64,000 nucleotides of DNA, from the NCBI GenBank assembly GCA_021029095.1, contig JAJOHG010000007.1:1174036-1238035 (forward strand), given 5' to 3'. Under the pieces are notes generated by a model that was not told the DNA's origin, made no database searches, and saw nothing but the letters and a program-made list of their open reading frames with translations. The DNA is from Phellopilus nigrolimitatus. Lineage: Eukaryota > Basidiomycota > Agaricomycetes > Hymenochaetales > Hymenochaetaceae. Below are positions 22,019-33,420 of the stretch, in pieces (position 1 is the stretch's first letter; each line of letters starts with the position of its first letter). Both the position numbers and the translations under genes were made by a program.

Positions 22019-25000
22019 GTGAATAGAAGAGAGTTCAATCAGTCAGCGAAAGTGGCAAGAAGCGCTTGGTTCGTGACGTACCCAAGCAGCGTCGAAGCGA
22101 GTGTTGTGAGCGTTCCAGGACTCCTCGATACCGATTCCCACCGTGACATTGTGCGCGAGGAGCAGCGAAATCGCGCTGTCCCGTGTCAATGGCGGTCCGG
22201 GTAATCTGGAAAGAGACAGTAAATTTTTTTCCTGGCTCAGCTTGCGGAAACAATCAACGGCGATCAAGAAAGGACGAACATTCTTCTGGATTCCCATGTC
22301 GCAGGGAAGGGACGCAACGGAGAAACCACAACGCCGACATTTGCATCCGCGAGATTTTTCGCAATGAGGTGCGCTTCTGCAGCGCCGGCTATGGTGAGCT
22401 TCACTGGTACCCCAGTCGCTAATTCAACTTCTTTCTTGAGAAGGAGGATTGTTGAAATAACGTCCATGCTTTGCGCCTCGACGACGAGCGTCGATTCTCC
22501 CTGGCTCGACATTCAGCTCCCAAATCGACATGACTCGAAGTAAGAACCAACCTCCATGACACTCTTGAACCACATGCCGACATCGCCAGGAGCAGGCTCG
22601 AGCAGCAGACGACGAAGTGCCGCGATCTGCGTGCTCACGCTCGCAGAAGACCCGGAGTGGCCGATTGTGACATGCACGGCGGCGACCTCCTGCACAAGCG
22701 CGTCGCTCTCAAGCTTATGCGCGGCTCCGAGCCCAAACGCTGTACTGAGTCCGCCGAAGAAGCCGTCGTGTGTCGGTGCAGTGACGCCGACAGTTACACC
22801 AGAGCGGTAGGCCAGACTGGTATTGTTTATTAATTATTCAGAAGATTTCCCTCAAAAAGATTGCTCACAGTGCATTGCGCGTCGCGAACTGCAGACCGTC
22901 AACCGCACGGATGAGCGTGCCTTCACCGCTGACGACGTTTGGGATGGTCTCCTCGAGCGGGTCATACACGGACCCGTCTCTGGTCGAAGCCTCACCATGG
23001 ATCTCTTCCAGCCCGAGTGGAGAGCCGAAGGAAATCAAGCCAGGCGAGATAGCTCCACCTTTTAAGTCGACGACATGACAGCCCGGTGCTTCGAGGAATG
23101 AAGCGCATGTACTCTGGTTTCCCATGCATGCGACCTTGCCCCTTCGCTTCCCTGAGCCTCAAATGCATGAACAAGCCCATTGTCCTGCGAAGCTCGGATT
23201 GTTATACTCTTGACGTTTAAGAACACAACCGTCCCGGCGATCGATTTTTCTGGCGCAAGTGGGGGAAGACCGTCGTATTTTACAGCGTCAGCCGCCTCGT
23301 CGTCGAAATTCGGCGTTTTAGGAACTTTCTGAATACTCTCGGGCTTCTCAACAGTAAAGGGCAAGTTGCACAACGCCGTCGATGAAGACCTGCTTAGGAG
23401 TCGCACCGAGGGCGAGGGGATGTGAGTCCCAGACGACGAGGTCCGCATCATATCCTTCTTTAATGAAACCAATACGATGATCCATACCCATAGCCTGTGC
23501 GGGGGTCGTCGTCACCGATGCCATCGCGACGTTTTCCGGTAGGCCGTAATAATGTGCTTGCTGCGCTTCGTATAGAAGGTACCGCGAGTTAAGTACCGGG
23601 TCTGATTATTACTCTGTCAGTCAATGTGCAAAGAATTTGGGTGCTTCGCTTACGATCGCTCTGGAGAGTTTGTCAGCGAAAAAACACAAAAAGGGAGAAG
23701 GAAAGTACCTTCATGACTACCTGGATCCCATTCTGCGCAAGGACCTTCGGCGCGAACTCGGAGCCGCGGTACGCCTCACGCTTGTAGCGAGCATTTGTCG
23801 CGAATATCGCAGCGGCGGGTGTGTTTCCTTAGGGGGAAAAATAGTTAAAAGAAACAAAGAAAAAAGGGTTACATTGGCGCATACCATACGCCTTCTTGAG
23901 CAAGTCTGGGACCAAATATGTCTCATGTGCGTGATGGAATGCAGCTATTGGGAATTTGAACTCATTCGTGAGCTGCTCTGCGCGTCAGCACTTTGGCTGC
24001 ATTAAAGACATACTCTGAACGTACGCGGACGATATCATCTAAATCCACTGCCTCATAACAGTGTACCTGAACCTTGACGCGGCCCCTCAATACGTCGACA
24101 GGCGCTTCCCACTGCAGTTCCTCTGGGAACGCGCCGAGTTCTGCCCACTCAGCGTTGAGGGCCTTTGCACAGTAAGCATCCTGCTTCTCCTTAATCTGTC
24201 GCGCCTTGTCATACACTTCACGGAAAGTCCAAAGATTGTCCACGCGCGTGTTACCGTACACTCGGCGCGGATTTTCGCCACACGCATGCCTTAAAAAAAT
24301 TAGTAGGACAAAGCCGTAAAAGAAGCGACTGTCGTACTTCATCTGCCGCCAGCGCGGTGGGAGCGACCAGTCAATGCTCTCGGAGCTGTTAAGCGTGAAG
24401 GGCGGCTCGAGAAGCATTGACGATGGGGAGTGCTCTGTCGCGGAGCTTGATTACGAAAGCCTGCCCTCCTAGAATAAGGGTAGAAATGTCAGTGGGCTCT
24501 ATAACAGTGATGGCTGATCAAAGAGTAGCAAATTTTAGCATGTCCTCGGGCCCTTAATTCGTCCAGCATCTTCACAATGTAATTTACTTCCGAACGATAG
24601 ATATGGTTTATGATTGGAACGATTTCACGCACCAATGTCACTAGCTGAACCAGGGAGTACGAATGCAGTCGTCACACCTCCAGCGACAGTGAGGCGGAAC
24701 GAGTCATCGTGCGTATTAGGCGCATCCAGAGAGCGGAGCCAAGGCTGCGCGATGCCCTTGCGCGAATTGCCATCGGACGCGCCATTAAGCTTCGGTGCGG
24801 AGAGGTGACCAAGGTGCGAATGCAGGTCTACAATACTGTAATGTCGTGAGAGACTAATATGAAGTCGGAAAAAGGCCAGACCAACCCAGGTGTAATCCAT
24901 GCGCCGTCCGCGTCGATGATCTCAACGGCATAATCCAGTTGCTGGAGAAGCGCTTCCTCCACGGTTCCGACAGCTTTTATAATGCCTTTATTCAGGAGAA

Positions 25001-25355
25001 TGTCCCCTTTGATTATCTCCAGGCCATTCGTTCTTCCAGTCCAAATGGTCGCGTTCTTGATCAATGTCGGCTTCGACCCTAGCGCGAACCGGTCTGAGCT
25101 CGTCCGATTGTTGAACGTAGGCAGCGGGCCAGGCTTCAGTTTCAGATTCTCGCAGCGTGCCTGTAACTGTGATGCATTTACTGGGATCCGCACCACGCCA
25201 TATGAGTTCTGCGTGAGATGTACGTGCGCGCCGAGAGCGAGAAATGTGAGGAGGCCGAGGACGAAGATCGGCAGCAGACGGTGCCGTCGCGCGTTTCGAC
25301 GCGCCAACCAGATTGAGGTGTCGCCCTCGACGTCGAGCACCGCTTTCTCATCCAT
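21730..25355 (-). CDS. Membrane-anchored amidohydrolase-family protein, frame broken three times
   Basis: Twelve exons on the minus strand: 25355-24886, 24835-24633, 24468-24338, 24289-24025, 23972-23885, 23827-23709, 23660-23654, 23601-22869, 22816-22552, 22500-22280, 22205-22082, 21930-21730. The product, about 890 residues, starts with a short cytosolic part and one hydrophobic helix (about 25-47), suggesting a type II membrane protein. The metal-dependent hydrolase core shows LHSHLGH (metal-binding HxH), VHCYEAVD, HHAHETY and SDHPVL, as in amidohydrolases annotated as carbohydrate esterase family 9-like. The substrate is unknown. Phases agree except for three indels: an extra base in a C run (24425-24428 plus strand), an extra base near 23375 and a missing base in a G run near 23135. 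These may be base-calling errors or early decay. It is convergent with the deacetylase gene, 185 bp away. Confidence 0.75.
21969..22015 (+). repeat. A47 homopolymer inside an intron
   Basis: A run of 47 A lies in the last intron (21931-22081) of the amidohydrolase gene; in the sense of that gene it is a T tract upstream of the 3' splice site. It may serve as an oversized polypyrimidine tract or be an old retroelement tail. Its length is uncertain because homopolymers are poorly measured. Confidence 0.9.
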
Positions 25356-26331
25356 CGTCGGCGTCTTGGGTAACGTCGACCCGTGAGTATGAGATCATAT
25401 ACTCGGGAGAAACGAGGCTCGCGGCGGTCCTCATGGTTCAACGGCAAGATAAGAGCAAATAGGACATCTTGCCGATCGCCTAGAAATTGAAGCCGAACTT
25501 GCCAACCGGGCTGCTTATGTAGGCTTTTGCGCACGTCAAAGGAGAAAACGATTATATAAAGTTAAAGAGCTACGCCCCCTTAAAATATGGAAAATTCCTT
25601 TGATGGGTTATATAAAGGTTATATAATATATTTATAATTTGGAAAGTGGAGGCATCAAATGAAGTGCCGAGGACCACGTAATATATAATGCAAAAAGCAG
25701 AGATATATTACCCGATAGTATGGATTTGACGTGACGCCTTTCGATTTTCGAGCTCAATGAAGGTTTTCTGATAGACTTTTGGAGACTCGCGCGAAAGAAA
25801 TTTTGAAAGAACAAATGCGCGTGAAATAGGAGAAGAAAAAACAAGCGCCCAGCAGATATGGCCTAAAACGTGTTCGGCACTGCCATCAAACCTTCCCTTT
25901 GTTCTTCTCTCTTTGTTCTTCTCTTTCCTCCTTGTACTCAGTGTAGCCGACAGTCTGGAAAAAAAAGTCTTTGATGACTTCTGCATAAAAAATTATGCGC
26001 GAATCTCAGGATTTCATTTGCTCGATTGATTTCTGATTGTGATTTCTTCCATTTTCATCATCTCTAAGCTCGTTTTCGAACAAATCCTGGAATCTTTGTG
26101 GGTCCAATTCGCTATCGATGATACAGCGCTGTGCCCTGCAGGTCGACTACCTTGTCTGCTGATGCCGATGATTCGATTTGCCAACTAAACCCTTGTCGCG
26201 TGGGGCAACCACGCCTTAACTGAGATATAAAATGGCGAGCGTAGTATCACCCATCAACAATCCTCCGAGTCTCTTCTCTCCACAACCACCAATCCCTTCA
26301 TCGTCTCGGAAGTTCTTTATTAAGTCTGAGT
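25356..26331. promoter_or_regulatory. AT-rich divergent intergenic region
   Basis: No gene is seen. About 970 bp separate two divergent genes, the amidohydrolase (minus) and the C2H2 protein (plus). The part at 25560-25700 is markedly AT-rich with recurring TATATAA and TTATATAA words, and GAGATATAAAATGG lies at 26221, about 110 bp before the C2H2 start, a possible TATA element. The assignment as a two-way promoter is by position. Confidence 0.4.
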
Positions 26332-27147
26332 ATGCCTGCATACCGCGAAATAGCTTCAGACAGTCCTCCCGGTTCAGACATCTTGTCATCTTTGGATCCT
26401 CGGCAGTGCACCATCTGCAAGAAGAAGTTCAAATCAACCAATGGATTGGATAGGCATATGGACATTCATGACCCCAATAAGGACAAATTGTGAGCTCGCA
26501 ATATCCATTTCTGTCAGATAAGCTAACTGATTTCTTCCCCGCACTAAAAGGATGCATATTTGCCCTGCTTATGATTGTGGCTACAAGTCTCTCCAAAAGT
26601 CAAATATCCGCATACATGTTGAAGCAAAACAGTGCGTCCTACTTTTATCGTGTTTTCATCTCACTGACAATATCCTTTTCCCCATTCCTACAGCATGAAT
26701 ATAAGACATCCATGTGTCCTTGTTTTCAACGACGGAACACTGTGCACGAAGAATTACAGTGACGCGGCTGCGCTCATCCGACACGAGAAAACTGTGCACA
26801 AGTTTTACCGCAAGTCTGCGAAGCAAGCGATCAAGCGTGCGGTCGCGCAGTTCAGTGCGACGAAAACATCGACTGCTCTTGAGACGCCTTCTGAAGGTGC
26901 ACCTAGTCGCACCGAAACAGCTTGCGATGCTGACGGGGCCATCGAAATGGGCAACTCTGAGGAAGAATACGTGCTTACATCCTCCGAGTTCGACTCTGAA
27001 TATGAAACAGATGTCGGCGCGCCACACACTCCGAAAGGTCTAATGTCTGCGCTTCCGCAAGCCGAAGTTAAGGACGAAGACACGATTTGGGAAAGGAAGC
27101 CATGGGGTGCCGATGGGATTGTACGCTGCTACGCGTTGATTGACTAG
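26332..27147 (+). CDS. C2H2 zinc-finger protein, three fingers
   Basis: Three exons (26332-26489, 26551-26631, 26694-27147) encode 230 residues with consistent phases. Finger 1 uses C26/C29/H42/H46, finger 2 C57/C62/H75/H80 and finger 3 C87/C97/H110/H115; the last has a long Cys-Cys loop. The C-terminal half is acidic and Ser/Thr-rich. Such proteins bind DNA in the nucleus, and the acidic part may be an activation region. No close relative is recognised and the target is unknown. It is the last intact-looking gene before the telomere-side mosaic of broken copies, which begins about 300 bp downstream. Confidence 0.82.
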
Positions 27148-27479
27148 TCTGACTAGCGATTTCACGCCCGTCTTCCATGTCCTCCGATGTACTTCTATGT
27201 GTATCGCTATCGGTTTTTTGTTATGCTATCTGCTGTATTGAATCATGCTCTAATCGATGCTTTGTTTGTTTTTCAATGTTCGCTACTTGGGTCGTCTCTT
27301 AAGTATGTTGAGCACTACATATTCAGGACTAATAAAATACCAGACATGTCCAAGAGGAAGAGCAGACGAACGACACAAAGAATCTTCCTCAAAGTTCTGA
27401 AATGAGCCGCTCGGTCATCAATGCCGCATTATGTGTATTGGTGGCAGAACCTCCTCGGCGAGAGCAGGAGTCGTTAATG

Positions 27480-28428
27480 TTGGTATTGGCGGCGCTAAAC
27501 TCACAAAAATAGCAGGATGTTCTCGATCTTGAGGTCGCGGTGGATGACATATACGGAGCCAATTTGATGGGAAAACTTGCAGGCAACGCGCTCGCGAAGA
27601 TGGTCGTGGCTGATGATGTAGTCGAGAATCCGCCCGCCGTTGACGTACCCGAACACCATGTAGTAGTGGCTCGTGTGCGTGATGAAATGAGTTCCCGCAT
27701 GCCGCAGATATACGGATGGTATAGCAGCATCGACAGCGCCGCCTCCCGCATCGTGCGGGTCTCCTTCGATGCCTCCTTCGACGCTTGCTTCGCCGCCAAC
27801 TCTGCTGTTGGCACGATACCATTCATCCCTGTGCTTGCGATGTTGGCTCGCGGGAGGATCTTGACCGAGAGCTGAGGAAGTAGATAGCGGGATTAATAAA
27901 ACCATATCAATTCGTCAGTGTGTAGATCGAACTGCTAACGCTGACGATGTTGCGCACCTTCTCGCCGGTGATATTGTGGTACGCCAGTTTGACTTTGCCC
28001 ATGCTGCCAGCACCGAGCATCTTTCCGAGCATGTAATCTCGCAGCACGCAACTCGAACTGCACGGCTTCTGGGCACGGATTGTTCGTGCTCGACTCGAGC
28101 GACGCCTGCGTCTCGCAACCACCACCGCCGGCAAGGATGTATTGCTGAGGCGCCATCGGCATTGACAGTGGCTGTGGCCGTGCGCCATTCACGGATGGCC
28201 GGCGCGCGGTAGGGATGGCATGCGTTCGTGGCGCTGAAGCGGTCGTTAGCATCGCGCTCGCGTTCAGACGTTTTGACTACGTACATGTGCCTTTGTTTCA
28301 TCTCATCCTCCCTCTCTAACTCTTCCAAGAGCTTGTGCTCGTCGGCGTAAGACCGACCAGAGCAACGGGATGCGGCAAAGTCGGTGCTGTTTCTGTTGTT
28401 GTTGCTGCTGCTGCTGCCGTCGAGGCAT
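27480..28428 (-). pseudogene. kin1: Kin1-type kinase fragment, copy 1 (inverted)
   Basis: On the minus strand, from a Met/Gln-run exon at 28428, pieces appear in the order of a fungal Kin1/MARK kinase: the poly-Gln N-terminus, a Pro/Gln-rich linker, the glycine loop (GKMLGAGSMGKVKLAY), an intron, the VAIK-like Lys in SVKILPR, the [14 protein letters not shown] stretch and the catalytic loop [10 protein letters not shown]. The frame shifts several times, residues just before the catalytic loop are deleted, and the copy stops right after it, so there is no DFG or C-lobe. It is the only mosaic member on the minus strand and forms an inverted pair with copy 2 at 32260-33420. Kin1 kinases act at the cell cortex in polarity; this copy cannot make a kinase. 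Confidence 0.8.
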
Positions 28429-28486
28429 GATCCTCACATCTAGACAGATGGTTTACAGATTAGTACGCTAAAAGCATGAAGAAAGA

Positions 28487-28710
28487 GAAACAACTTACGA
28501 TCAGAGAGCGGTGCGCGGAGCGTAGTCGAGAAGTCGAGAAGTCGAGAGGTCGAGAGGTTGAGACGAAGTCGAAGCACGAAGATCGACATGACGAGGCGTG
28601 TCCCCGTCCTGTGTCGGACAGTGATCAAATTCGCGTACAAGCAGTAACAACACACAGACAGCACAAGGTTAGTGCATATTTCTACTTTATTATACAATCG
28701 GGTCTCTAAC
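28487..28710 (-). repeat. Upstream flank of Kin1 copy 1, inverted repeat of 58484-58720 and 32262-32420
   Basis: Read on the minus strand this segment has the TCTCGAC/TTCTCGAC runs, the GTCATGTCGATCTTCG block and a stretch matching TTGTTGTATAATAAAG, all of which recur on the plus strand at 58484-58720 and in part at 32262-32420 and 55349-55412. It appears to be the leader/promoter of the duplicated kinase gene. Direct comparison by eye supports the homology. Confidence 0.7.
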
Positions 28711-28803
28711 TTTCTTTTTCAGGCTCTTTACCGCACAGAAGAGCAAGTGAGGAAAAAATATTGTAAAGACTACGAAATACACCAAACACAGTTTTGTTGA
28801 ACC

Positions 28804-29010
28804 GCAACATGACGCGCAAGCGCCACTGTCACCATGGCCATGCGCATGATTGAGAAGAATTCACGCCGCGAGCTGTCCTGGCGAGTTTACCCATACCTAC
28901 GCATGTACACCCGCCGATGCCTGTCGCGATGCCAGTCGTCGCAAACGGTTCGAATGCGGGTCCAGCACGGAGCTCGCCTGCTCGCGGTTTCGCGGGCGGA
29001 AGGAACCTCG
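28804..29010 (+). repeat. Dispersed repeat R1, copy 1
   Basis: About 200 bp align with 50330-50560 (for example CTGTCCTGGCGAGTTTACCCAT, and CGGGTCCAG..CGGAGCTCGCCTGC in all three copies); the second half also occurs at 61650-61740. It seems to be coding-derived, from a His/Pro-rich part of a neighbouring family, but no frame stays open. It lies at the seam between the Kin1 copy 1 flank and a Mub1 tail. Confidence 0.65.
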
Positions 29011-29600
29011 ACACAACCGAAGACGGGTCGCGTCAGACTGCTGAATGCGACGGCGACAGCGCGGAATGTGCGGTGGCCGGTGTCGGTGCTGGAAGTGGAA
29101 GCGGGTCGGGAGGGCGCACGATGTCGGCAGTCGCGCATGACAATGTGGATCGTCGGCTGGCACGGGTTGGAGAGCGCCAGCGACTTGCGTGCAACCTGTT
29201 GCACACTTCTCGGTTGCAGGGAACAATGGTACACCGGTGAGTTAACATTCAGTCGGTTTTCTATCAAACTCTAGGTGAAATCTAAGTGTCTCATCTTGCT
29301 TTCGAACACAGACTGTTTCAGAGTTCGCAAGGCCGCGAGGAGCAAGCGGGCATGGCCATTCTCGCGTTGCGGGTTTGCCCAGCGCCAACTCAAATCCGAC
29401 CGCGCCGGCTAACCCTGTACCTCGTTCTTTGGCCCGGGCAACACCCTCGGCGGTCTGCCAACAACGAGCTTGTCGATCCCTACTAGTCTGCGGTGGCGCA
29501 CATCATCAACAGCCGTAGGACCATCCCCGATAACGACAACACCGTTCCCAGTGAATCATGCGGTTCCAGGGCGGGTGCAGATGCGAGTGAAGACGACATG
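29011..29600 (+). pseudogene. mub1: Mub1/SamB tail fragment, copy 2
   Basis: This segment matches 62600-63190, the part of the Mub1-like copy downstream of its MYND finger: a Gly/Ser/Val-rich linker, the RRLARVGERQR helix, an intron-like stretch (29240-29310), and the region ending near 29590. An internal part present at 63190-63540 is missing here. It carries no MYND finger and cannot function. It runs into the GATA-like copy. Confidence 0.6.
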
Positions 29601-31861
29601 GTCTCGACTTTGCGCGCCGTGCACCATCTTCTCGAGCTCGCGCGGACCGCTACACACAGCAACACATGCCACCTAAACGATACGGCGGCAGAGTACGGCC
29701 TGCAGCAGCAACAGGCAGCAACCCTCGCCGTCGCCATCCGTGCGCGCTCCACCGCTGAGTCGACCGGCGCAGCGCTGCACGCCCCGCTCGCTCTCCACCA
29801 CGCGCCTGGTGTCGACTACTACCCAAACGCCGCGCTTCAGGGCCCCAACGTCGGCACGGTCGCGCGAGCCCAATGCCCTTCGCGCTCTCGGGCGAACGGC
29901 GAGGGTGGTCCTGGTGCCAGGCGGCGTAGCATGAGCCGGAGCTCCGCCGCGAGCTCCTGGAGTATCGATGAGATGCTCCTTGAGACAGCGACGGACCACG
30001 AGGGAGGGAGAAGGAGCGATGATGACGGTTAGTCCTCTTTTTCTGCTTGCTGATTGCGGGAGAAAACAAATCGTGACTCAATTTATTTCTCGCAGCCCGC
30101 CTCTCGCCTATCCTCAGCACATGCCGCTCCCTGAGCCGCCGACGGTCCACCAATACCAGACCACCATCTTCGCGCCGCCCGTCACGGGTGTGTCCCCCGG
30201 GAAAGCGTCGTCGCAGACATCGTTGACCCACTCTGCGAACGGCGTCGCCCGGGTCAACGGCCTGAGTCTCAACGCGAACGGAAACGGGAACGCAATGGCG
30301 AATGTGAACTGCAACGGCCTCAACGGTGCGGGGATGGCATCGGGTCCTAGAGAAGGCGGCGCAAAGGCGTCGGCGCCTTCGAGCCAGTTAATCACGCTTG
30401 GACCGGGCGGGGTGGTCGTCAACGGCGGTACGTACATTATACTGTTGTTTCAAACAATAAAAAACACTGACATGCTGCTTGTTGCAGGAGTCACAACCGT
30501 TCCCCAGGCGGCGGCTGCACTTCCCGGAGGCGGCTTCCCTGCTCGGAACGCGCAGGGCCAGCACATCTGCCGGCAGTGCGGCGTGCCCGGCCGCTACGAG
30601 GATGAGAAGTGCGTCGAGAAGTGGGGCCCTGGACTTGAGGGGCCGGGGATTGTTGGGGACCGGTGCCGCAAGAAGATGAAGTGCGTCGAGCGCCGCGGTA
30701 CGCTGGACTACGTGAGCGCAAGCTAGCAGGCGCAGATTATCGCGCAGCGCTCATTGCACCCCGCGCTCGCGCATTTCCAGTCCCAGGCCGCACTCGCACG
30801 CTCTGCGGGTCAGAGCCAGCACATGTCAGTTGGCCGCGCATTTGCAACGGCGCGCCAGGATACGCTTCTGGTTGACCACCAACCGGGCGCACACACTCAG
30901 TCGCAGATGCTGAGCCCCAGGCCGGTGAGCCACTATCGGGAGCACGAACGCGACCCGGAGAGCCGAGCAGGCTCGAGCCGCTCGCACTCCGGCTCGCCAG
31001 TGTCTGCGTACGCTTCCTGCGGTGGCGAGCGGGAGGCTGCATCCTGCGGAATCCGCGCATCACAGTCAAGGCCAGGTGTATCCCTCGACCGTCACAAACA
31101 TCACCGCGAGTGGATTGGCGAGCCAGAATGCGCACAGGCACCTACCGACGCCGCCTTATATCAACTCTATCTCCACGCGCGAGCAGTACGCAAAAGTTCT
31201 TCCTCGCGCACCCTTCCTCACCAGCATAGCCAGTCCCATGCGCGGTCCGCCACAGCAGTTACCGGAGGAGGCACAGGGAGCCGTGGCTCGAGCGTGAACG
31301 TGGAGGACTTGCTCGACGTCGATGGAGACGGGGACGTCGAGAAGGAGGACGCGCTCCTCGACGACGAGGGAGAGGGAGAGGGCGAAGGCGCTATGGACAT
31401 CGACGAGGAGATCGCGCGCACGCGCCGCAAACGGGTCCTCGTCTTCGCTCTCCTCGCTCACGAAGTCGCAGAACTAGAGTCCGCCCAAGACCATGCCGCT
31501 GAGCTATCTGGCCCTGAGCGCGCGGCAATACCACGACATGCACACCCCCGGCATTAATGCTCTGGCCGGCGTGGCCGCATCCGCGAGGGGCGAATCGGGG
31601 AAGCGCATGCCGATGCCGCTGCCCTCGGCTGCTACTATGGACCACGCGCATGCAGTCTCGCGAGTACCAGGCGTCGCGCGTTCGCGGGTGTGCCTCGCAG
31701 ATGGACGAGCTCGAGGATGGGTTCGATGGGAACACGGACGGGGGACCTCCCTGAGCGCGGGTCGGGCGGCGGCGGGGACGTCGATGCCGGTGGCGAGGGG
31801 GATGAGGACGGCGCGGAGGGCTCCGGCGATGGCTCCGGCTCCAGTGAGGCCGACGCGTAGA
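29601..31861 (+). pseudogene. GATA-like zinc-finger protein, copy 1
   Basis: The segment holds a poly-Gln/Ala part, a SSWSIDEMLL motif, an intron (about 30029-30096), an Ala/Asn/Gly-rich part, a second intron (about 30428-30487) and a GATA-like finger: CRQCG, then WGPG, then DRC. The second Cys pair has lost one Cys (GDRC instead of the CDRC kept in copy 2). A TAG at 30724-30726 ends the frame after the finger; beyond it the Ser/His-rich and Asp/Glu-rich C-terminus can still be followed to about 31860 through frame changes. GATA-type factors bind DNA in the nucleus; this copy is dead. The family name is by motif only. Confidence 0.6.
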
Positions 31862-32259
31862 CTTGGCTATGAAGGTGGAGGACTGAATCCTATTGTCCTT
31901 CGGTGATTTCTTTTTGCTTCTAATTTGCTATTTGTTTCTCCCCTTTTCCTTCACCGCCTGTTGACGCTGCTTACTGTGGTTTTCCTCATCCCTCTGCGAC
32001 TCCAAACAAAAATGTTTTCGTACGTGGTTTCTCGCTTCCGTTTTGTTCTTCCTCTATCTCATTTTTGTGTAATCGTCCATGCTATCTCCAAGACTCATGT
32101 CCGTGTCCATGTCCCCAAGCTGTCGATATGCAGCCGTATCAAGAACTCGTATGTTAGTTACATATAACACTGTTTTGTTTGGTGTATTTTGTAGTCTTTA
32201 TAATACTATTTTCCTAACTCGCTCTTTTGTCTTCGTGCTCTGCGTCCATTTGCTAAGCT
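31862..32259. other. AT-richer spacer
   Basis: About 400 bp between the GATA-like copy and the next kinase copy. No gene is seen; it may be the 3' flank carried along with the GATA-like gene. Confidence 0.4.
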
Positions 32260-33420
32260 GCGCCGCCATCTGATCGCTGTCCGGCACGACCGAGGACAGC
32301 GACACGCGCGTCCTCGTCATGTCGATCTTCGTGCTTCGTCTTCGTCTCGACCTCTCGCGCTCTCGCGCTCTCGACTTTTCGACTACAGTCCGTATGTCGC
32401 TGTCTATTCGTAAGTCGTCCCTTTTTCTTCAGGTCGTCAGTGTACTAATCTGTAAACCATCCGTCTAGCGCGAGGATCATGCAGCAGCCGCAGCAACAGC
32501 AACAGCAGCAGCAACAGCAACAACTTGACCTCGTCGTGTTGGTCGATCGAGGCCGCCTTGTCCTGGCGAACCTACGCATCTGGAAGAGCTGGAGAGGGGA
32601 AATTAGATAAAACAAAGACCTAGGTGCGTAGTGAAATCGTCTGAACGCGAGCGCGATGCTAACGACTGCTTCAGCGCCACGAACGCATGTCCTCCCTACC
32701 GCGCGCCAACCATCCGTGAATGGCGCACGCCTCCGACCACTGTCAATACCGATGGCGCCCCAACAGTATACCCCTTTCGGCGGTGATGGTGGCTAGACGC
32801 ATGCGCCCGCAGCCGCGCAGGTGCCGCTCGAGTCGAGCACGAGCATCCGTACTAGAAGCCGCGCAATGCGAGTCGCGTGTTGGGAGATTACACGTTCGGA
32901 AAGACGCTCGGCGCGGACAGCATGGGGGAAGTCGAGCTGGCGTATCACGACCTCACCGGCGAGAAGGTGTGCAGCAGCGTCAGCTGCTCAGCTCGCGATA
33001 GAGATCCTCCCGCGGGCCAGCATCGCAAGCACGGGGATGAATGGTATCGTGCCAACAGCAGAGTTGGCGGCGAAGCAAGCGTCGAAGGAGGCATCGAAGG
33101 AGACCTGCACGATGCTGGAGGCGGCGCTGTCGATGCTGCTACACCATCCGTATATCTGCGGCATGCGGGAACTCATCACGCACGCGAATCATTGCTTTAT
33201 GATGTTCGAGTACGTCAACGGCGGGCAGATGCTCGACCACATCATCAGGCACGGCCGTCTTCGCGAGCGCGTTGCCCGCAAGTTCTCCCGCCGAATCGGC
33301 TCCGCACTCAACTACTGTCACCGCAACGACGTCGTCCACCGCGACCTCAAGATCGAGAACATCCTCGTCTTCCAAACGGGCAACATCAAGATCATCGACT
33401 TTGGCCTTTCCACTCTTTGC
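32260..33420 (+). pseudogene. kin1: Kin1-type kinase fragment, copy 2 (fused to RCC1/BTB gene)
   Basis: The 5' flank, CAG/CAA exon (about 32478-32525), linker, glycine loop, N-lobe and catalytic loop of a Kin1-type kinase follow in order, up to IIDFGLS. The catalytic loop [10 protein letters not shown] and DFG are intact, but the glycine loop reads GADSMG and the VAIK Lys is replaced (AIE in LAIEILPR), so the domain would be inactive. The intron in the N-lobe is cut to 25 nt (32967-32991), too short for splicing. After DFG the sequence changes to an intron end and RCC1 repeats in the same frame. Copy 1 at 27480-28428 is its inverted partner. Confidence 0.8.
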
